Assembly (NCBI GenBank): GCA_030220185.1
Contig: JASPKZ010000419.1
Coordinates: 3,863,501 to 3,927,500 of the forward strand
Direction: 5' to 3'
DNA: 64,000 nt
Source of the DNA: Diploptera punctata
Lineage: Eukaryota; Arthropoda; Insecta; Blattodea; Blaberidae
Made by a program: the position numbers and the translations under genes
The notes under the pieces: model-generated
Database searches by the model: none
Seen by the model: the letters and a program-made list of their open reading frames with translations, nothing else
Told to the model about the DNA's origin: nothing
Shown here: positions 10,912 to 22,705 of the stretch, piece by piece
How the letters are laid out: each line of letters begins with the position of its first letter
How positions within the stretch are numbered: the stretch's first letter is position 1

Positions 10912-12235
10912 CAGGGTGGACCGCTCGAATGGACCTAATTTCAATTGCTTGTTACTGGCAAACGGTTGAAGATAGAAACTTAAAACAACGTTCATAGTAC
11001 AGAAAAACTCACCAAGTTTCGAATCCTGTCGGTAGATGGCACAAAGATACGTTTCTCGTTCTTAGATTTAATTGTTTGTGAAAATGGCGACTCCGCAGAT
11101 GAAAGCGCAAGCTGTTTTGTGGTATGCGGAGTTTAAATCAATCATTAGAGTTCAAAGGGAGTTCCGGCGTGTGTTTAACCGTGATGCTCCAACTGCTAGA
11201 AGCATAAAGAAGTGGCGTGATACATTATTAGCTACAGGATCTGTGTTGAAGAAGCATGGTGGTGGTCGCAGAGCATCCGATGAAATGGTAGCAAATGTTC
11301 AAGCCGCATTTGAGCGAAGCCCCGGAAGTCATTAAGAAGAGCTTCGCGGGAACTTCAAATACCAAAATCGACATTACAACGGATTGTCCACAAACGCCTC
11401 AAACTGCACGTATATAAAGTGCAGTTAGTGCAACGTCTGGAGCCGAATGACATGCCGAACGAGTGGAATTCGCCAATACGATGCTGGACCGTCTCGGCGC
11501 TGATCCTGACTTCATGACCAAGATTTTCTTCTCGGACGAAGCCACTTTCCATTTGTCAGGCAAGGTAAACCGGCATAATGTGCGGATCTGGGGATCGGAG
11601 AATCCTCACGCTATTCAAGAGCATGTTCGTGATAGTCCGAAGATGAATGTTTGGTGCAGTTTGTCACATAATAAGGTCATTGGACCGTTTTTCTTAGCCG
11701 AGAAAACTGTTCGTGGTACCACATATCTTGACATGCTGGAGCAGTTCTTCTTTCCACAAATTGAACAACTGCAGCCTAACATCGTTTTCCAGCAAGATGG
11801 TGCTCCTCCCCACTGGTCCAATGAAGTTCGTACGACTTTGGACAACATTTTCCCTGGCCGTTGGATTGGTAGGGGAGGACCAATCGCGTGGCCCCCGAGA
11901 TCTCCCGATTTAACACCACTGGATTTCTTTCTCTGGGGCTATGTCAAAGATAAAGTTTACACCACCCCAGTCAAAGACCTTCGTGATCTTCGTGAGCGCA
12001 TCATAGAGGCTATTGAGAACATTCCAGAAGACATACTCCAACGTACTTGGCAAGAAATTGTTCATCGCTTTGATATCGTCACAGTGACTGCTGGGGCTCA
12101 TATAGAGATGTGGTGATCTGGATATCAAAACTTGGTGAGTTTTTCTGTAATATGAACGTTGTTTTAAGTTTCTATCTTCAACCGTTTGCCAGTAACAAGC
12201 AATTGAAATTAGGTCCATTCGAGCGGTCCACCCTG
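10912..12235 (+). mobile_element. mariner-type transposon with 108-bp TIRs
   Basis: Left TIR 10912-11019 and right TIR 12128-12235 are inverted copies with one mismatch that I can see. Both begin CAGGGTGGACCGC. TA dinucleotides at 10910-10911 and 12236-12237 are the expected target duplication. The element is 1324 bp with one transposase gene in plus orientation. Near-identical TIRs indicate fairly recent insertion, although the gene is frameshifted. Confidence 0.95.
11084..12116 (+). pseudogene. mariner-type transposase, two frameshifts
   Basis: It starts at the ATG at 11084 (MATPQMKAQAVLWYAEF), an HTH domain. The frame breaks near 11330, continues as RRASRELQIPKSTLQRI (second HTH), breaks again near 11458, then stays open to the stop at 12116. 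The catalytic residues are visible: FSDEATF (first D), QQDGAPPHW (second D) and SPDLTPLDFFLWG (third D). I count 41 residues between the second and third D, which fits the DD41D-type mariner relatives better than classic DD34D. The family catalyses cut-and-paste transposition at TA. The two frameshifts make this copy non-autonomous. Confidence 0.9.
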
Positions 12236-12239
12236 TATA

Positions 12240-12830
12240 TATATTTATTTTAAATTTTGGGGTCCTTCAAAGGACTCCCAATAGAAGAGGGTCTTATATA
12301 AGCTCTTTGCTATCCTCGTTCTTTATTTTGAAGTTTTATTTTGGTTAGGTGTTAAGGTTCGAAATTTTTTGCACAAATTGTCCGGCATGCAATGGAGAAA
12401 AGATATCCAACCCACACTCATACCGGAGCTTCTTTCATAATCAGAGATTTTGTTGGTTTGTTGGATAGATGTGAAGAAAAAAGCTTTAGCTTGTCAGTTT
12501 ATGTGTATGTTTTATTTTATTGTTTGATGCTATTGAGTATTCCGTTTATGTGTTTGATGTATTTATGTATTTAATTTCTTTGCTTTGTTTGATTTCGTGA
12601 GTTTGTTTAGGTGTTAGATGAAATTCTGTTAAGTTGTATCGTTATGTTTTCTTGGAGTTCTGTCATAGTTGTGTTATTATATATTAATAGTGTATTGATT
12701 GTACTGTATTTATGGGTATAAAAAATAAACAAATGCATCCTTTCTTCACTTTTGTACTTTCACCTATATTATAATTTTCTTAAAGAGATATCATAAGCTA
12801 CCTGTCTCTATCTATCTTCGGGTTTTTACA
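12240..12830. other. intergenic, no recognised feature
   Basis: T-rich sequence with no convincing ORF or repeat. Confidence 0.55.
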
Positions 12831-12832
12831 GC

Positions 12833-13060
12833 TGCTGCCGTCTTCCCGTGCCAAACCTCCAAAGCCTACGGTGGTCTTGGGCATCTGCTTAGCCCTCTAG
12901 CTTGCATTACTGTCTTCATGTTTTCCTTCCATGTTACCTTTAGTCTCCCTCTTTTCTTATTTCTGTTCGGATGCCATTCATACAGTTGCTTCGGCCATGG
13001 CTCATCTTCCCTTCTTAAAACATGTCCTGTCAATAAGTATTTGAAATTACTTTTCAAATC
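12833..13060 (-). pseudogene. LINE C-terminal fragment
   Basis: On the minus strand the short ORF reads LTGHVLRREDEPWPKQLYEW, then NRNKKRGRLKVTWKENMKT. This is the GHV-R-x-x-W and RGR-x-x-x-W tail typical of RTE-like non-LTR retrotransposon pol proteins. No RT blocks accompany it. Confidence 0.75.
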
Positions 13061-13206
13061 GATTCACTTTGTTCTTTTCAAATTATGGTGAATTACGAAA
13101 CAAACACAAATTTGTTTTCTCCGATACAACTAATCTTGCCGAGCTACAATTTATTTCACTTGAAGCACTGCTTCCGATAATGCACAATACTTCTTTTGTT
13201 TATCTA

Positions 13207-13689
13207 CTAAGTTTCAGGAAATAGTCTGCAAGTAACTTCCACCAAGACAGAAGGTTTTGGCAACCATCTATCATATCCATGGTCAAGAGTTCGTCTCTGT
13301 GATTTGGAGTAGTAGAGATCCATTTTTGGAATTTCTTTGAATTTCTCATCTACTACTTTTACGTTATTTAACATCTTTTGGACATTTTGGCAAATTTCCT
13401 CTCTTCTATCTTCACTTAGAACTGTATGTTCCATGAAAGAGGAATGTGGCAAAAGAATGTATTTCTTGCAGTTCATTCACAATTGTTTAACTCTTCTGTG
13501 CATCACTTTAATTTCATCATCATCAATAGTAGCTGCCTCACAGGAATATATCAATTTAAAAACCCAAGGCGCAACAAATTGCAAGGTCAGTTCCAAGTCA
13601 ACTGTAGCCTCTTTGGAAATCTTTATTTTTGTTTTTTCCATTATTTGTTCTTGGTAAAAAATATTTTCCTCCTTCATTGCATCTTTCAA
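13207..13689 (-). pseudogene. unidentified ORF with one in-frame stop
   Basis: Minus-strand reading from 13689 to 13207 gives about 160 residues interrupted by a single TGA at 13477-13479, followed at once by ATG. The product is hydrophilic, with a Lys/Glu-rich start (MKDAMKEENIFYQEQIMEK), CEAATIDDDEIKVMHRR in the middle and EEICQNVQKMLNNVKVVDEK towards the end, the last likely helical. I do not recognise a family. It may be a decayed exon or part of an old element, or a readthrough exon of an unknown gene. Confidence 0.4.
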
Positions 13690-13989
13690 AATATTCTTTA
13701 CCTCATGTCAATGAATATAACATCATATACATCCTGGTTTCGATGTGAGGAAGTAATGATTTTTTTAGCCTAGGAACTGAACTGGAGCGTTTCATAAAGC
13801 CGGCGATTTTACGTCCGGTATGAATGGAATGAATCTTATTTTAGGAATCATTGCATCTCTAACTTGGTGAGTCAGATTTTGTATGTGTGGAGAGACAGTT
13901 CTCGGACATGGCAACATATCTTTACCACTGACCTCTCCGTATTTCTTACGTATATTAATTTTCTAAAATATATTACAGGACTTAATAAG

Positions 13990-14676
13990 GCCGTTTCTAA
14001 CTGTGGAATTTTATATGAATTTTGGTCATTCCAGGACGACATAAACTGTAAAATTCGTGTACTCAAATACTGGTTGCGGGTAATCCAAGGTGAACAAACA
14101 ATGCTTAGAGCAATTTGTTACGACCACCAAATTAGAAACATAGATGTGAAATTTTGGGCAGCCGAGGTTAGGAGACAACTGCAAAAGATTGGGATGGGTT
14201 GGATATGGGAAAATGGGACTGAAAATCGCAAGAACGTGTGGAGAAAAATAAGGAGGAGGTACTTAGATATAAACCAACAAGATACTTTCGCCGAATGTAC
14301 GGGAAAACGCTCACTGTGTTAACAAAGAGACCTAAAACACGTTTGGGGAAAAGAATCTTATATACTCAACCTAGGATTTAAAGAGAGATCAGGGCTTGCT
14401 TGGTTTAGGCTAGGAACATGGAAATTTCTAAAAATTAGCAACGATCACGATATGCGAATATGTCCAATATGCGGGAACTTTGAAGACGAGATACATATAT
14501 TAGGAAAATGTGATGATCTAGAATATTGGAGACATCAGTTATTACCGGAAATATTTCTAAATTCAAATATGGAAAGATTGGCATGCTACGAGTTAATGGT
14601 AAATCCAGAAAATTGGATAAACATGGGCAAATTTGTGGAAAAAACGCGGAAAATAAGAACAACACTCATTCATTAA
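13990..14676 (+). pseudogene. LINE pol C-terminal domain with zinc knuckle
   Basis: The first piece, ending at 14322, contains IRVLKYWLRVIQ and VWRKIRRRYLDIN, the post-RT helical region of non-LTR pol proteins. After a break the frame 14452-14676 carries CPICGNFEDEIHILGKC, the Cys/His knuckle. The RT domain is absent, so this is a truncated insertion. The 49.8-50.3 kb fragment is a comparable LINE end. Confidence 0.7.
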
Positions 14677-14741
14677 TAAATATGTTACCAAAATCCTATA
14701 CCATTAATTCTTAATAATTATACATAACTTAATTAATGTAT

Positions 14742-15081
14742 CCATCCATAGTAAATTCTGTCAGAAGGCAGGTCCTTCACTGCAATCATAGCATTTTCAT
14801 GCTATGCTTGCAGCTTTACTAGGGAATTGTAGGTGTGGTAGCTTCCCGTTGCTTTCCACACCGGTGAAGGATGATGATGATAATGATAAGGAGATGATAA
14901 TGGTGATGGCCAATATGATATCGGGGACCGTTTGGCCCTTAAAGTTTTCCTGACATTTGTCTTACAGGTGAGGAAAAACCCCGATAAAAACCTCACCCAG
15001 AAAAACTGCCCCGACCGGTGATCGAACCCGGGCCCGCTGCGTGACAAGGCAGCACGCTACCTCGAGACCACAGCGGTGGAC
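14742..15081 (-). repeat. SINE family A with 11-bp TSD
   Basis: A full minus-strand copy: tail CCATCCATAGTAAATTCTG at the low end, tRNA-like head ending at about 15081. Direct repeats AATTAATGTAT at 14731-14741 and 15082-15092 are the target site duplication and fix both ends. The B box is GGTTCGATCACC on the minus strand. Confidence 0.93.
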
Positions 15082-15092
15082 AATTAATGTAT

Positions 15093-16280
15093 AATGTATT
15101 ATTATATAATTCTAATTTTATTGTGTTTTTATGTAATTGTATTGTTATTATTTTCTTTTTTTGTTTTGTTTATACTATTACCAGTTGTTACTTTATTGTA
15201 ACGGACTGTCAACAGCACGTACGGCTTACTGCCCGTGCGACCCATATTTGTAATTCTTAAGACTTTGCCACTGACAATACTGAGGGACGGAGATCTGTTG
15301 CAGACTTTGACCTATCAGCATGGAAACTTCATTCCATGAAGGCTGCTTTTTTTAAATGTTCATCTTATAAATTAACAATATGTTGCAGTCTTCTCTTTCG
15401 AAATGAACATATCCAACTGACGCATTCGTAACCTTTAGAACTACCATCTGAAATCGTTAAAATATATAAATTACAATACATTTCCTATGTTAAATATATT
15501 CGTCATTTTGGGAAAATAAAACAACAGCTGGGGGATTCGACGTATTGACCACTTGTCGCCCTATACTGGCTAGATCATCGTCCATCCCTGTAAATAAAGT
15601 CAGAAGTCGGTCTGTCGTTCTATGCAGGTTTTTGGAGTAGAGAAATATCTCCTTGGCTTTTAGCGTTCAAACGAACACAATAGGAATATTATTTCGTCGA
15701 AATAATTTAACGTCAATTAGTGAATTTCCGTAATTTCTGCATCAAGAATTCATAGAATGCTTATCCTACGTTTCTCCAAGCTGCTGCTACTGTCACATCC
15801 GGTTTCTCTTGTAGAATATAGCTACCATCAGATAGTTTATTTGATACATTCTCTTTTAGCTTGCGCAGTCATTGTTGGTTTATTTTGCTTATAAAGTTTG
15901 ATCGTTGCTCACAGGAACCAATGAATCTCTCGGTCCTCCCGCTTTCATTCTACTCATTATGATTCCCCTCCCACTCAAAGCACCTGCATAGAAACAACGA
16001 GAATGTGAAGTCTGGGGATCGAGATTCGAGCAGGAGTAAATGTGTATTTGACCGGCTCTAATTTTAAGTTTTACATTTCAACACAAGTACACAGGAGCTA
16101 AACGCTCTCTACACGTACACATAAGACATTACTGCAACAACATAACATCTACTTCAGGTATATCATGACACTAAACGAAACAAGATTTAAACCAGACACC
16201 AAAGTTACACTCTCTCAACATACAGACACGATTTGGATAATAGTCTTTGGGGTACAGCCATTCTCATTAAACAACAAATA
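15093..16280. other. intergenic, no recognised feature
   Basis: Mixed-composition sequence without coding or repeat motifs that I can name, up to the mariner-type element. Confidence 0.55.
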
Positions 16281-17622
16281 CACGGTGATTACAAATGATT
16301 GGAGCGATTTCATGATTTTATTGTAGCGATCTTATTTGACATATCTTCACAGAACTTTAAAGTTATGTATAAAAACTCATAAGGTTTTTTTTTGTTTTCT
16401 CTCGCAGCCGTGTTTCAGCTTTAAACCGAGAGAGCGCAGCAGTTATCAAAGATGGCGACAGGCGAGGAGAAAGCATATGCTGTGCTTGAATTTCATTCAA
16501 CTCAATCTGTGATAACTGTGCAACGACACTTCAGAACGAAGTTCGAGAAAGATGCACCGAGTGCCAACTCCATTCGGCGATGGTATGCGCAATTTAAAGC
16601 TACAGGGATGCCTCTGTAAAAGGAAATCAACGGGTCGTCCTTCAGTGAGTGAAGAAAAGGTTGAGAGTGTGCGGATGAGTTTCACACGTAGCCCACAGAA
16701 ATCAACACGAAAAGCGAGCAGAGAGCTGAACATTCCACAACCGACCGTTTGGAAGATCTTGCGGAAAAGATTGAAGCATAAACCTTACCACTTGCAATTT
16801 CTACAAGCCCTTACGCCCATTGACAAAGTGAGTCGGTTTGAATTGTGTACACAAATGCAGCAGTTTATGGATGAGGATGGTTTTTGTGAGAAACTTGTCT
16901 TCAGTGACGAAGCAACATTCTTTGTGAATGGCAAAGTGAACAAACACAATGTGCGAATCTGGGGCACAGAAAATCCCCGCGTTATTGTGCAGCACATTCG
17001 CGATTCCCCAAAAGTTAGTGTGTTCTGTGCGGTTTCTCAGTTCAAAGTTTATGGCCCTTTTTTTCTTTGCGAGCAGAACGTTACAGGACACGTGTACCTG
17101 GACATGCTGGAAAATTGGCTCATGCCGCAGCTGACGACCGACAGTGAGACCTTCATCTACCAGCAGGATGGTGCTCCACCACACTTCCATCACGATGTTC
17201 GTGAATTTTTAAACATGAGATTGCCAAACCGATGGATCGGTCGCAGTGGAGAGAATGATCAGAAATTGTTGTCATGGCCTCCACGCTCCCCCGATTTGAC
17301 GCCGTGCGATTTTTTTGTTTGGGGGTATGTGAAAGATTCAGTGTTTGTGCCTCCTTTACCAGTAGACTTACCAGAACTGCGAGCTCGCATAATCAATGCC
17401 TTTGAACAAATTAATAGGGACATGTTACGTCGAGTATGGGACGAACTTGATTACAGACTTGATATCTGCAGAATCACCAAGGGGGAGCATATGGAGCACC
17501 TGTAACATCTCAAAAAAACCTGGGAAGTTGCTCTATGTATCTGTAAAAGTTCGTGAAAATATGTCGAATACTACAGCTACCATAAAATCATGAAATCGCT
17601 CCAATCATTTGTAATCACCCTG
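16281..17622 (+). mobile_element. mariner-type transposon, second subfamily
   Basis: TIRs at 16281-16327 and 17576-17622 (47 bp, two mismatches) start CACGGTGATTAC on the left and, read inward from the right, CAGGGTGATTAC. Similarity fades over the next 30 bp or so. TA flanks at 16279-16280 and 17623-17624 fit. The element is 1342 bp with a nearly intact transposase. Confidence 0.94.
16452..17505 (+). pseudogene. mariner-type transposase, one frameshift
   Basis: The start is the ATG at 16452 (MATGEEKAYAVLEFHSTQSV). One base is lost near 16611 (reading ATGMPL then CKRKSTGRPS), after which the frame is open to the stop at 17505. The protein has two HTH motifs (QRHFRTKFEKDAPSANSIRR; RKASRELNIPQPTVWKILRK) and a DDD core: FSDEATF, QQDGAPPHF, SPDLTPCDFFVWG. 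I count 46 residues between the second and third D, five more than in the 11-kb element because of an insert after WIGRSG. Only one lesion separates it from a full reading frame of about 350 codons, so it is a recently dead or sequencing-affected copy. Confidence 0.9.
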
Positions 17623-17699
17623 TACATGCAATACAAATAAAATACCAAATGAATTTCAATACGAAATTACAGTCATATGGAAAGTACAATTAACAAACC

Positions 17700-19345
17700 T
17701 CATTTTACACATTTTCACATATTACAGTTTTGCCAACAAATACAAATCTCATGTAACGCTAACAAAATACAATTATCACCGGTGATCTAAACGCACATCA
17801 CACCTTACTAAACGATAGAATAACATACGACAAATGCAATACACTCATTAATTATATAACAGCATCAAACTTACAAGTATTTGATGTTTCTGGCCCAATT
17901 AGAGTTTTAAACGCTAATCAACAACCGACTTCTCCGATAAAATACTGTTGCATGATAATTTAAATAGGCATCACACTATCACCATTACATACTGACAACT
18001 TCCACGTTCTCTCTTTTTTTTAATTTCCCTTCCTTATGTTTTATTACTCTGCAACTATCATTCAAAAGAATTGAAATCATGAAACAAGTAATTTGCACTC
18101 TTTCAGAAGTATATAACCGATAAATTACCTGTCATAGAAAAACAGACAAGCGATGATTTAGAATCCGCCGACTCAATAATATCCAATGTTATCACCCAAG
18201 TCAGACATGTAGCCATAACCAAAGAAGTAAATTAACACAACAGCCTTTTACAATATAGTACAGATTATCAAACTAAGAAAAAAAGCATACATCCACATAG
18301 ATGCATACACTTTGAAGATGATGTTAAGCAACTAATATCACAATATGAAACTATCGAAGTAACGAAATGACACTAAGCTTGTATAAAAATCACTATAATA
18401 TAAATATTAAGGTTTTTCGCAGAAAAAAAACGAAAGGAACAAATAAATTGATGCATTCTCCTCTACTGCAAAACAACACTGTATACTACAACGTGCAGAT
18501 AAATTAGAAGTTTTAAAAATCACCTTGCACTAACACAAATGAACCAGAAAACCTCATTTTAAACAAATACAATATAACAAATACAATATAACAAATCATG
18601 AACCAACACCTTCTCTACCACTTACACGTCACAGACACTATATCTAAAGAATAAACACATCTCCTGGTACATGACTGAATTACTTACAATTTACTTAGGA
18701 AACTGCCCCCAATAGCGACCACATTCCTTGTAAATTATATACGATCAGCCAGTATCTTGAGTACCTTGGAAACATACATATGTTCTTTTATTTTCAAAAC
18801 CAAAGACAAAACAAATGGTTACAATTACAGACCCATTTTCCTTACGTGCTCAATAGCAAATTAATGGGAAAAAAGTTAGTAAATAGACTACACACATACA
18901 ACACATTCTTTGGATAGTCAAGCGGGTTTTAAACGGAGCTTCAACTCCTAACAAATATTGCAAGTAATTACTCCCATAGAAGAACTACTCCACGGTCTTA
19001 GTCGCACTGACTTAAAAAAAAATGACACGGTTTGGCATAATAGAATCCGTTACGTATTATCACACATGCATATACTCTAGACAATTTCAAACTATCTAAC
19101 GAACAGAACAGCTCAAGTAAAAGTGAACGACACACTATCTTAACATCTTTCACATACACGCAAACACCTCTCAAGGCAGGGTGATAAGCCCATTTTACAC
19201 ATTATTTATACCAGCTACAAAAAAAAACCAAGAGCAGGTGCAGTCCAATACACCTATGACGTTGTATATTGGACAACATATCCACGCCTGGCTCACTCAC
19301 TAAAATGACCAAGAACATCGCATACTTTTTGAAACGTGGTCCAAT
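17700..19345 (+). pseudogene. Jockey-like LINE remnant: endonuclease and RT
   Basis: Heavily decayed plus-strand traces in colinear order. ITGDLNAHHTLL with ITASNLQVFDVSGPIR and QQPTSP (about 17776-17940) is the AP-endonuclease core. NYRPIFLTCSIA (about 18822-18860), then SQAGFKRSF (about 18915-18945), DTVWHNRIRYVL (about 19023-19058) and NYLTNRTAQVKVN (about 19090-19130) are RT blocks. Stops are frequent throughout. An old, dead copy. Confidence 0.72.
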
Positions 19346-20834
19346 AAATGAGTAATTAGAATTAACCCCCAAAATCACAAGTGTGCTTTCAAAATATTCT
19401 CAGCAAAAGAACTTTAGAACGAACACTAATCCCGGTAAAGAACATACACTCCTTTTCAAAAAGCAACAATTATCTATCTAGAATCCAAGGAGCAGTCCTC
19501 CAGGAGGGACTTAAAGCCGTGGATCCCGACTCTAAAGATTTTCAGGCTTGTAAAAGATCATTAAGTCTGGATAGAAAGGACTGTCATCAAATTTTCGGAC
19601 CTCAAACACCTTAGTTGCCTGCTAGATGTCTCATTGAGTCGGTGTGTTGACCGCATGCCACTTATGGCATCTATTGATAAAACCTGCTATAACAGCTGGG
19701 GAAAACCTTATGATGACCACAGTTCACCCCTGCACTGTCTAGATAATCTTATAACTCTGTTTTTAACATAAGAGGATGTGAGGCCAGTAGGCCAATAACC
19801 TTCTATGCTTGTCGTGTCATGGAGATTGGATTTTTAATCCATTCTTGCATGTATTAAACTTGGAAGACAAGTCTGGACCTGCTTGGCTTTCTTAATGTTT
19901 TATGTGTCGTCACAAATTCATAAGGCGTCGTTTATTGCTTCTTAATATCAGCTTATTTTATTGCGTAAGTGTTGATTGTACTGTTGTTTGCAACACATTT
20001 CAATAACTCTGAAGATTGTTGTTGGAAGTTTCAAGGTCGGCAGTCTTTTGTTAAAAGTGATATTTATTGAAGGCATTCCTCCAGTCAGCTGATAAAAACA
20101 GTACGTATAACCAATTTCTAAAATATTGTTCTGGTAGAATCTAGAAGTATGTTCTTCTTCTATGATTTCCGTTTTCAGCCATGGACATGGCCATGTTGAC
20201 CCGTCAGTCAGAAAAATGGTGATCAAAATGTCCGTCGACAGGAGACTGGACGTTAAGCAATTTCTCTAAATTATAAATATTTTTAACTATTGATCGTCAA
20301 AGTTGATTTAACAGTATTCGCAGCGATTTCCCAGGTCGGGGAAAGAAGTAGAGCGAACAGAAGTGTAGTGAGGAATTAATTCTATTCTCGTCCTTGTCTA
20401 ACAGTACTCGCATTAAAATTTGTTGCCAATGGTTTTCTTTTTTCAAAATTCATAAAAATGCTTGTGTTTTTACCCCCACCTCCTTACACATTCCAGCGCG
20501 TGGTTCTTTAGTTAATCAGGGAATTTAACTAGTTTCGGTCTTACTTCGTCCATATTATGGTGACGGTGGGAAAGGTGAGTATCCGATCAGACTACTTCTG
20601 TCTCTTAAAATGACCGGACACACAAACTACTGTGGCGTACAAAATAGTATGAGCCACTTTGAAGACGTGTGGGTATAGAATCGTCCGCCCAATACCTTCT
20701 ATCTTCTGTTATCGTGAAGTATAGATAAGTCTGCTTCGTACTGCTTTTATTAAGGTATGATAGTGTACTTCGTTTTTCTAATTTCCAAATCTTCCTTTCT
20801 TTTCTGATTTTTGTGTATTCACTGTCATCTATAT
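19346..20834. other. intergenic, mostly unrecognised
   Basis: The only hint is ACTTAAAGCCGTGG at about 19509, which is shared with the SINE-like segment at 53.5 kb. An 92-codon minus frame (19948-20226) has no recognisable motif and I do not call it. Confidence 0.45.
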
Positions 20835-21830
20835 ATTAATACGTGAAGAAAAAACTTTGTATCGCTTTTTAAGCACATCGTGCACACGGAGGAGTGTGAT
20901 ATTTGGCATAATTAAAGTTCATATAGAGAAGGAGTGCAGATTAATAAAATGTATATATAATATATGATGCAAATAGATTAAATTAAACAAAATAAAATAA
21001 ATTCTCTAAGGAATTTATGTGTACGACTCATGCATTTGTGTACTCATTTATTTGTTTACGTTCATACTGAAAGTGCATTATTGTAAAAAGAAAATCATAC
21101 AGCAGCAATGTGAATTGACTTACTCTCGCGTATTTATTATTAGAGATTTTAAAAAAGTGAGTATATTTTATTATTTAAATTTAAATCAAACCTGCCTAAT
21201 CTTAGTTTCAGTAATTTCATTACATATATTTTTTTTTATATTTAGATATTCGCGCCTACTTCCATTATGACTCGACATGAAACATTGACGTGTTGGAGTG
21301 AGAGACAAAGAAGGGATATACATTCCCGTAGGCCAAATGAAAATTTAAATAGTATCGATAGTATACACAGCAGCAATGTGAATTGACTTACTCTTGCATA
21401 TTTATTATATTGAAAAAAGTGAGTACATATTATTATTGGAATTTAAATTAAACCCTGTGTAATCTTTGTTTCAGTAATTTCATTACATGTTTTATATATA
21501 TATATATATTCGCACCTACCTCCATTATGTCTCGACATAGAACATTGACGGGTCGGAGTGAGAGGCAAAGAAGAAAGGATATATATAATCCCGTACACGT
21601 AATGGAAATGCAAATTTAAATAATATTAATAGTATACAAATATCAAATGACGCGTTATTGCTTTTTAGATATGGCTTAGCCAAGCTATATATCACGTATT
21701 TCCTATCGTTCGTATTTTTAAAATAAATCGAAAATTAATACATAATGACGTATTTGCGACAAACCAACAAATATAATGAATTATGGTCGAATTTTGACCG
21801 TTAGCGACCTCTAGTGTATATAATTCTCCC
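20835..21830 (+). repeat. dispersed repeat, Helitron-like, copy 1
   Basis: It begins near ATATTAATACGTGAAG and runs through CTTTGTAT, GGAGGAGTGTGATATTTGGCA and AGAAGGAGTGCAG. A second copy lies inverted at 61455-62115, sharing both this start and the interior up to GACGCGTTATTG and the CCGTTAGCGACC region. An internal stretch is present twice in tandem (about 21105-21350 and 21370-21610), each with ATGnCTCGACATnnAACATTGACG. The start resembles 5' ends I associate with insect Helitrons, but no helicase ORF is present, so the class is an inference. Confidence 0.7.
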
Positions 21831-22040
21831 TCATTAAGTTCTTGTTATTATATGTATGTACACCCTTCGACAAAAATAATGAGTCATCTCTTGAACGCAC
21901 ATTTCTTCTAAGTCATACTCGGCATAGCGCTGGGTTCAAACTAGGAAACTAGTCATATTTGTGCAGTCCCTGAGCTACTTTGTTATATGGCACAAACTGA
22001 AGACTCTCCTATGGTCCTGGCTAATCCGCGGTAAAGCATG

Positions 22041-22100
22041 CGGGGGGGGGGGGTGGGGGGGGGTCCCCCCCCCTTGGGTGTCTGTGGGGGGGTTGGTGGG
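22041..22100. other. long G run followed by C run
   Basis: G tracts of 13 and 10 bases split by a T are followed by a 10-base C tract and another G7. The G and C runs can form a hairpin, and the G tracts could form a quadruplex. The composition is out of place in this AT-rich DNA; it may be real or an assembly artefact. Confidence 0.85.
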
Positions 22101-22553
22101 TCAACTGTTTTCTTTATGAAGATCGCAGGTTCGGCGTCTTCAATTACGCAATTTTTTTTTTTTGATATTTGTATTAAAACGTTATATGAATTAAATACAT
22201 TTTATTTCGACATTTGAATTAATCTATACTTTTTAAGTTCATAATTGTTGTTTATACCGTTGAGGTTATAACAATGTTAAATTATATATTTGTATACGCA
22301 TTATAATAACTTGACCTGTATCTGTCTATGTAACGGACCTGTATCTATGTAACGGAATCTTTGAACACGATTTTCACCCACTTAAAAACATTACGATCGT
22401 CTTGAAACTTTGTATGCTTGTAAAATAATCATGACAATACCATGATTTCAATATATTTTTTTAAATCCTGGCCAGAATCATCAGAAAATAAAAATAAAAT
22501 AAATAAAAACCGGTGTAATAGGTTGCGGACTTATCGACATTTTAGTCAATCGT

Positions 22554-22645
22554 TGTAAGAGCTCAGTTGGTAGAGCGGTGGACTGTAGTGGTATATAATT
22601 TCAGTAATCAATAGGCCGCTGGTTCAAATCCAGGCTGGAGGATTA
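22554..22645 (+). pseudogene. intron-bearing tRNA-Tyr-like pseudogene
   Basis: It reads GAGCTCAGTTGGTAGAGCGG (D arm and A box), GGACTGTAG (anticodon GTA in its loop), about 20 bases of intron-like sequence, then CGCTGGTTCAAATCCAG (T arm and B box). This order and the intron one base 3' of the anticodon are those of eukaryotic tRNA-Tyr. The 5' acceptor side (GTTGTAA) does not pair with the 3' side (TGGAGGA), and the anticodon stem has a mismatch, so I call it a pseudogene or a SINE head. Confidence 0.75.
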
Positions 22646-22705
22646 TTTTAGAAGAGTATTAAGCAATTAAATGTTCATGGTATTCCAGTTTATGGCAGTC
22701 AATTA

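Noticed and set aside
16785..17193. Minus-strand ORFs of 70 and 130 codons
   Set aside because: Antisense of the mariner-type transposase.
22554..22645. Functional tRNA-Tyr gene
   Set aside because: The acceptor stem does not pair and the anticodon stem has a mismatch; listed as a pseudogene instead.
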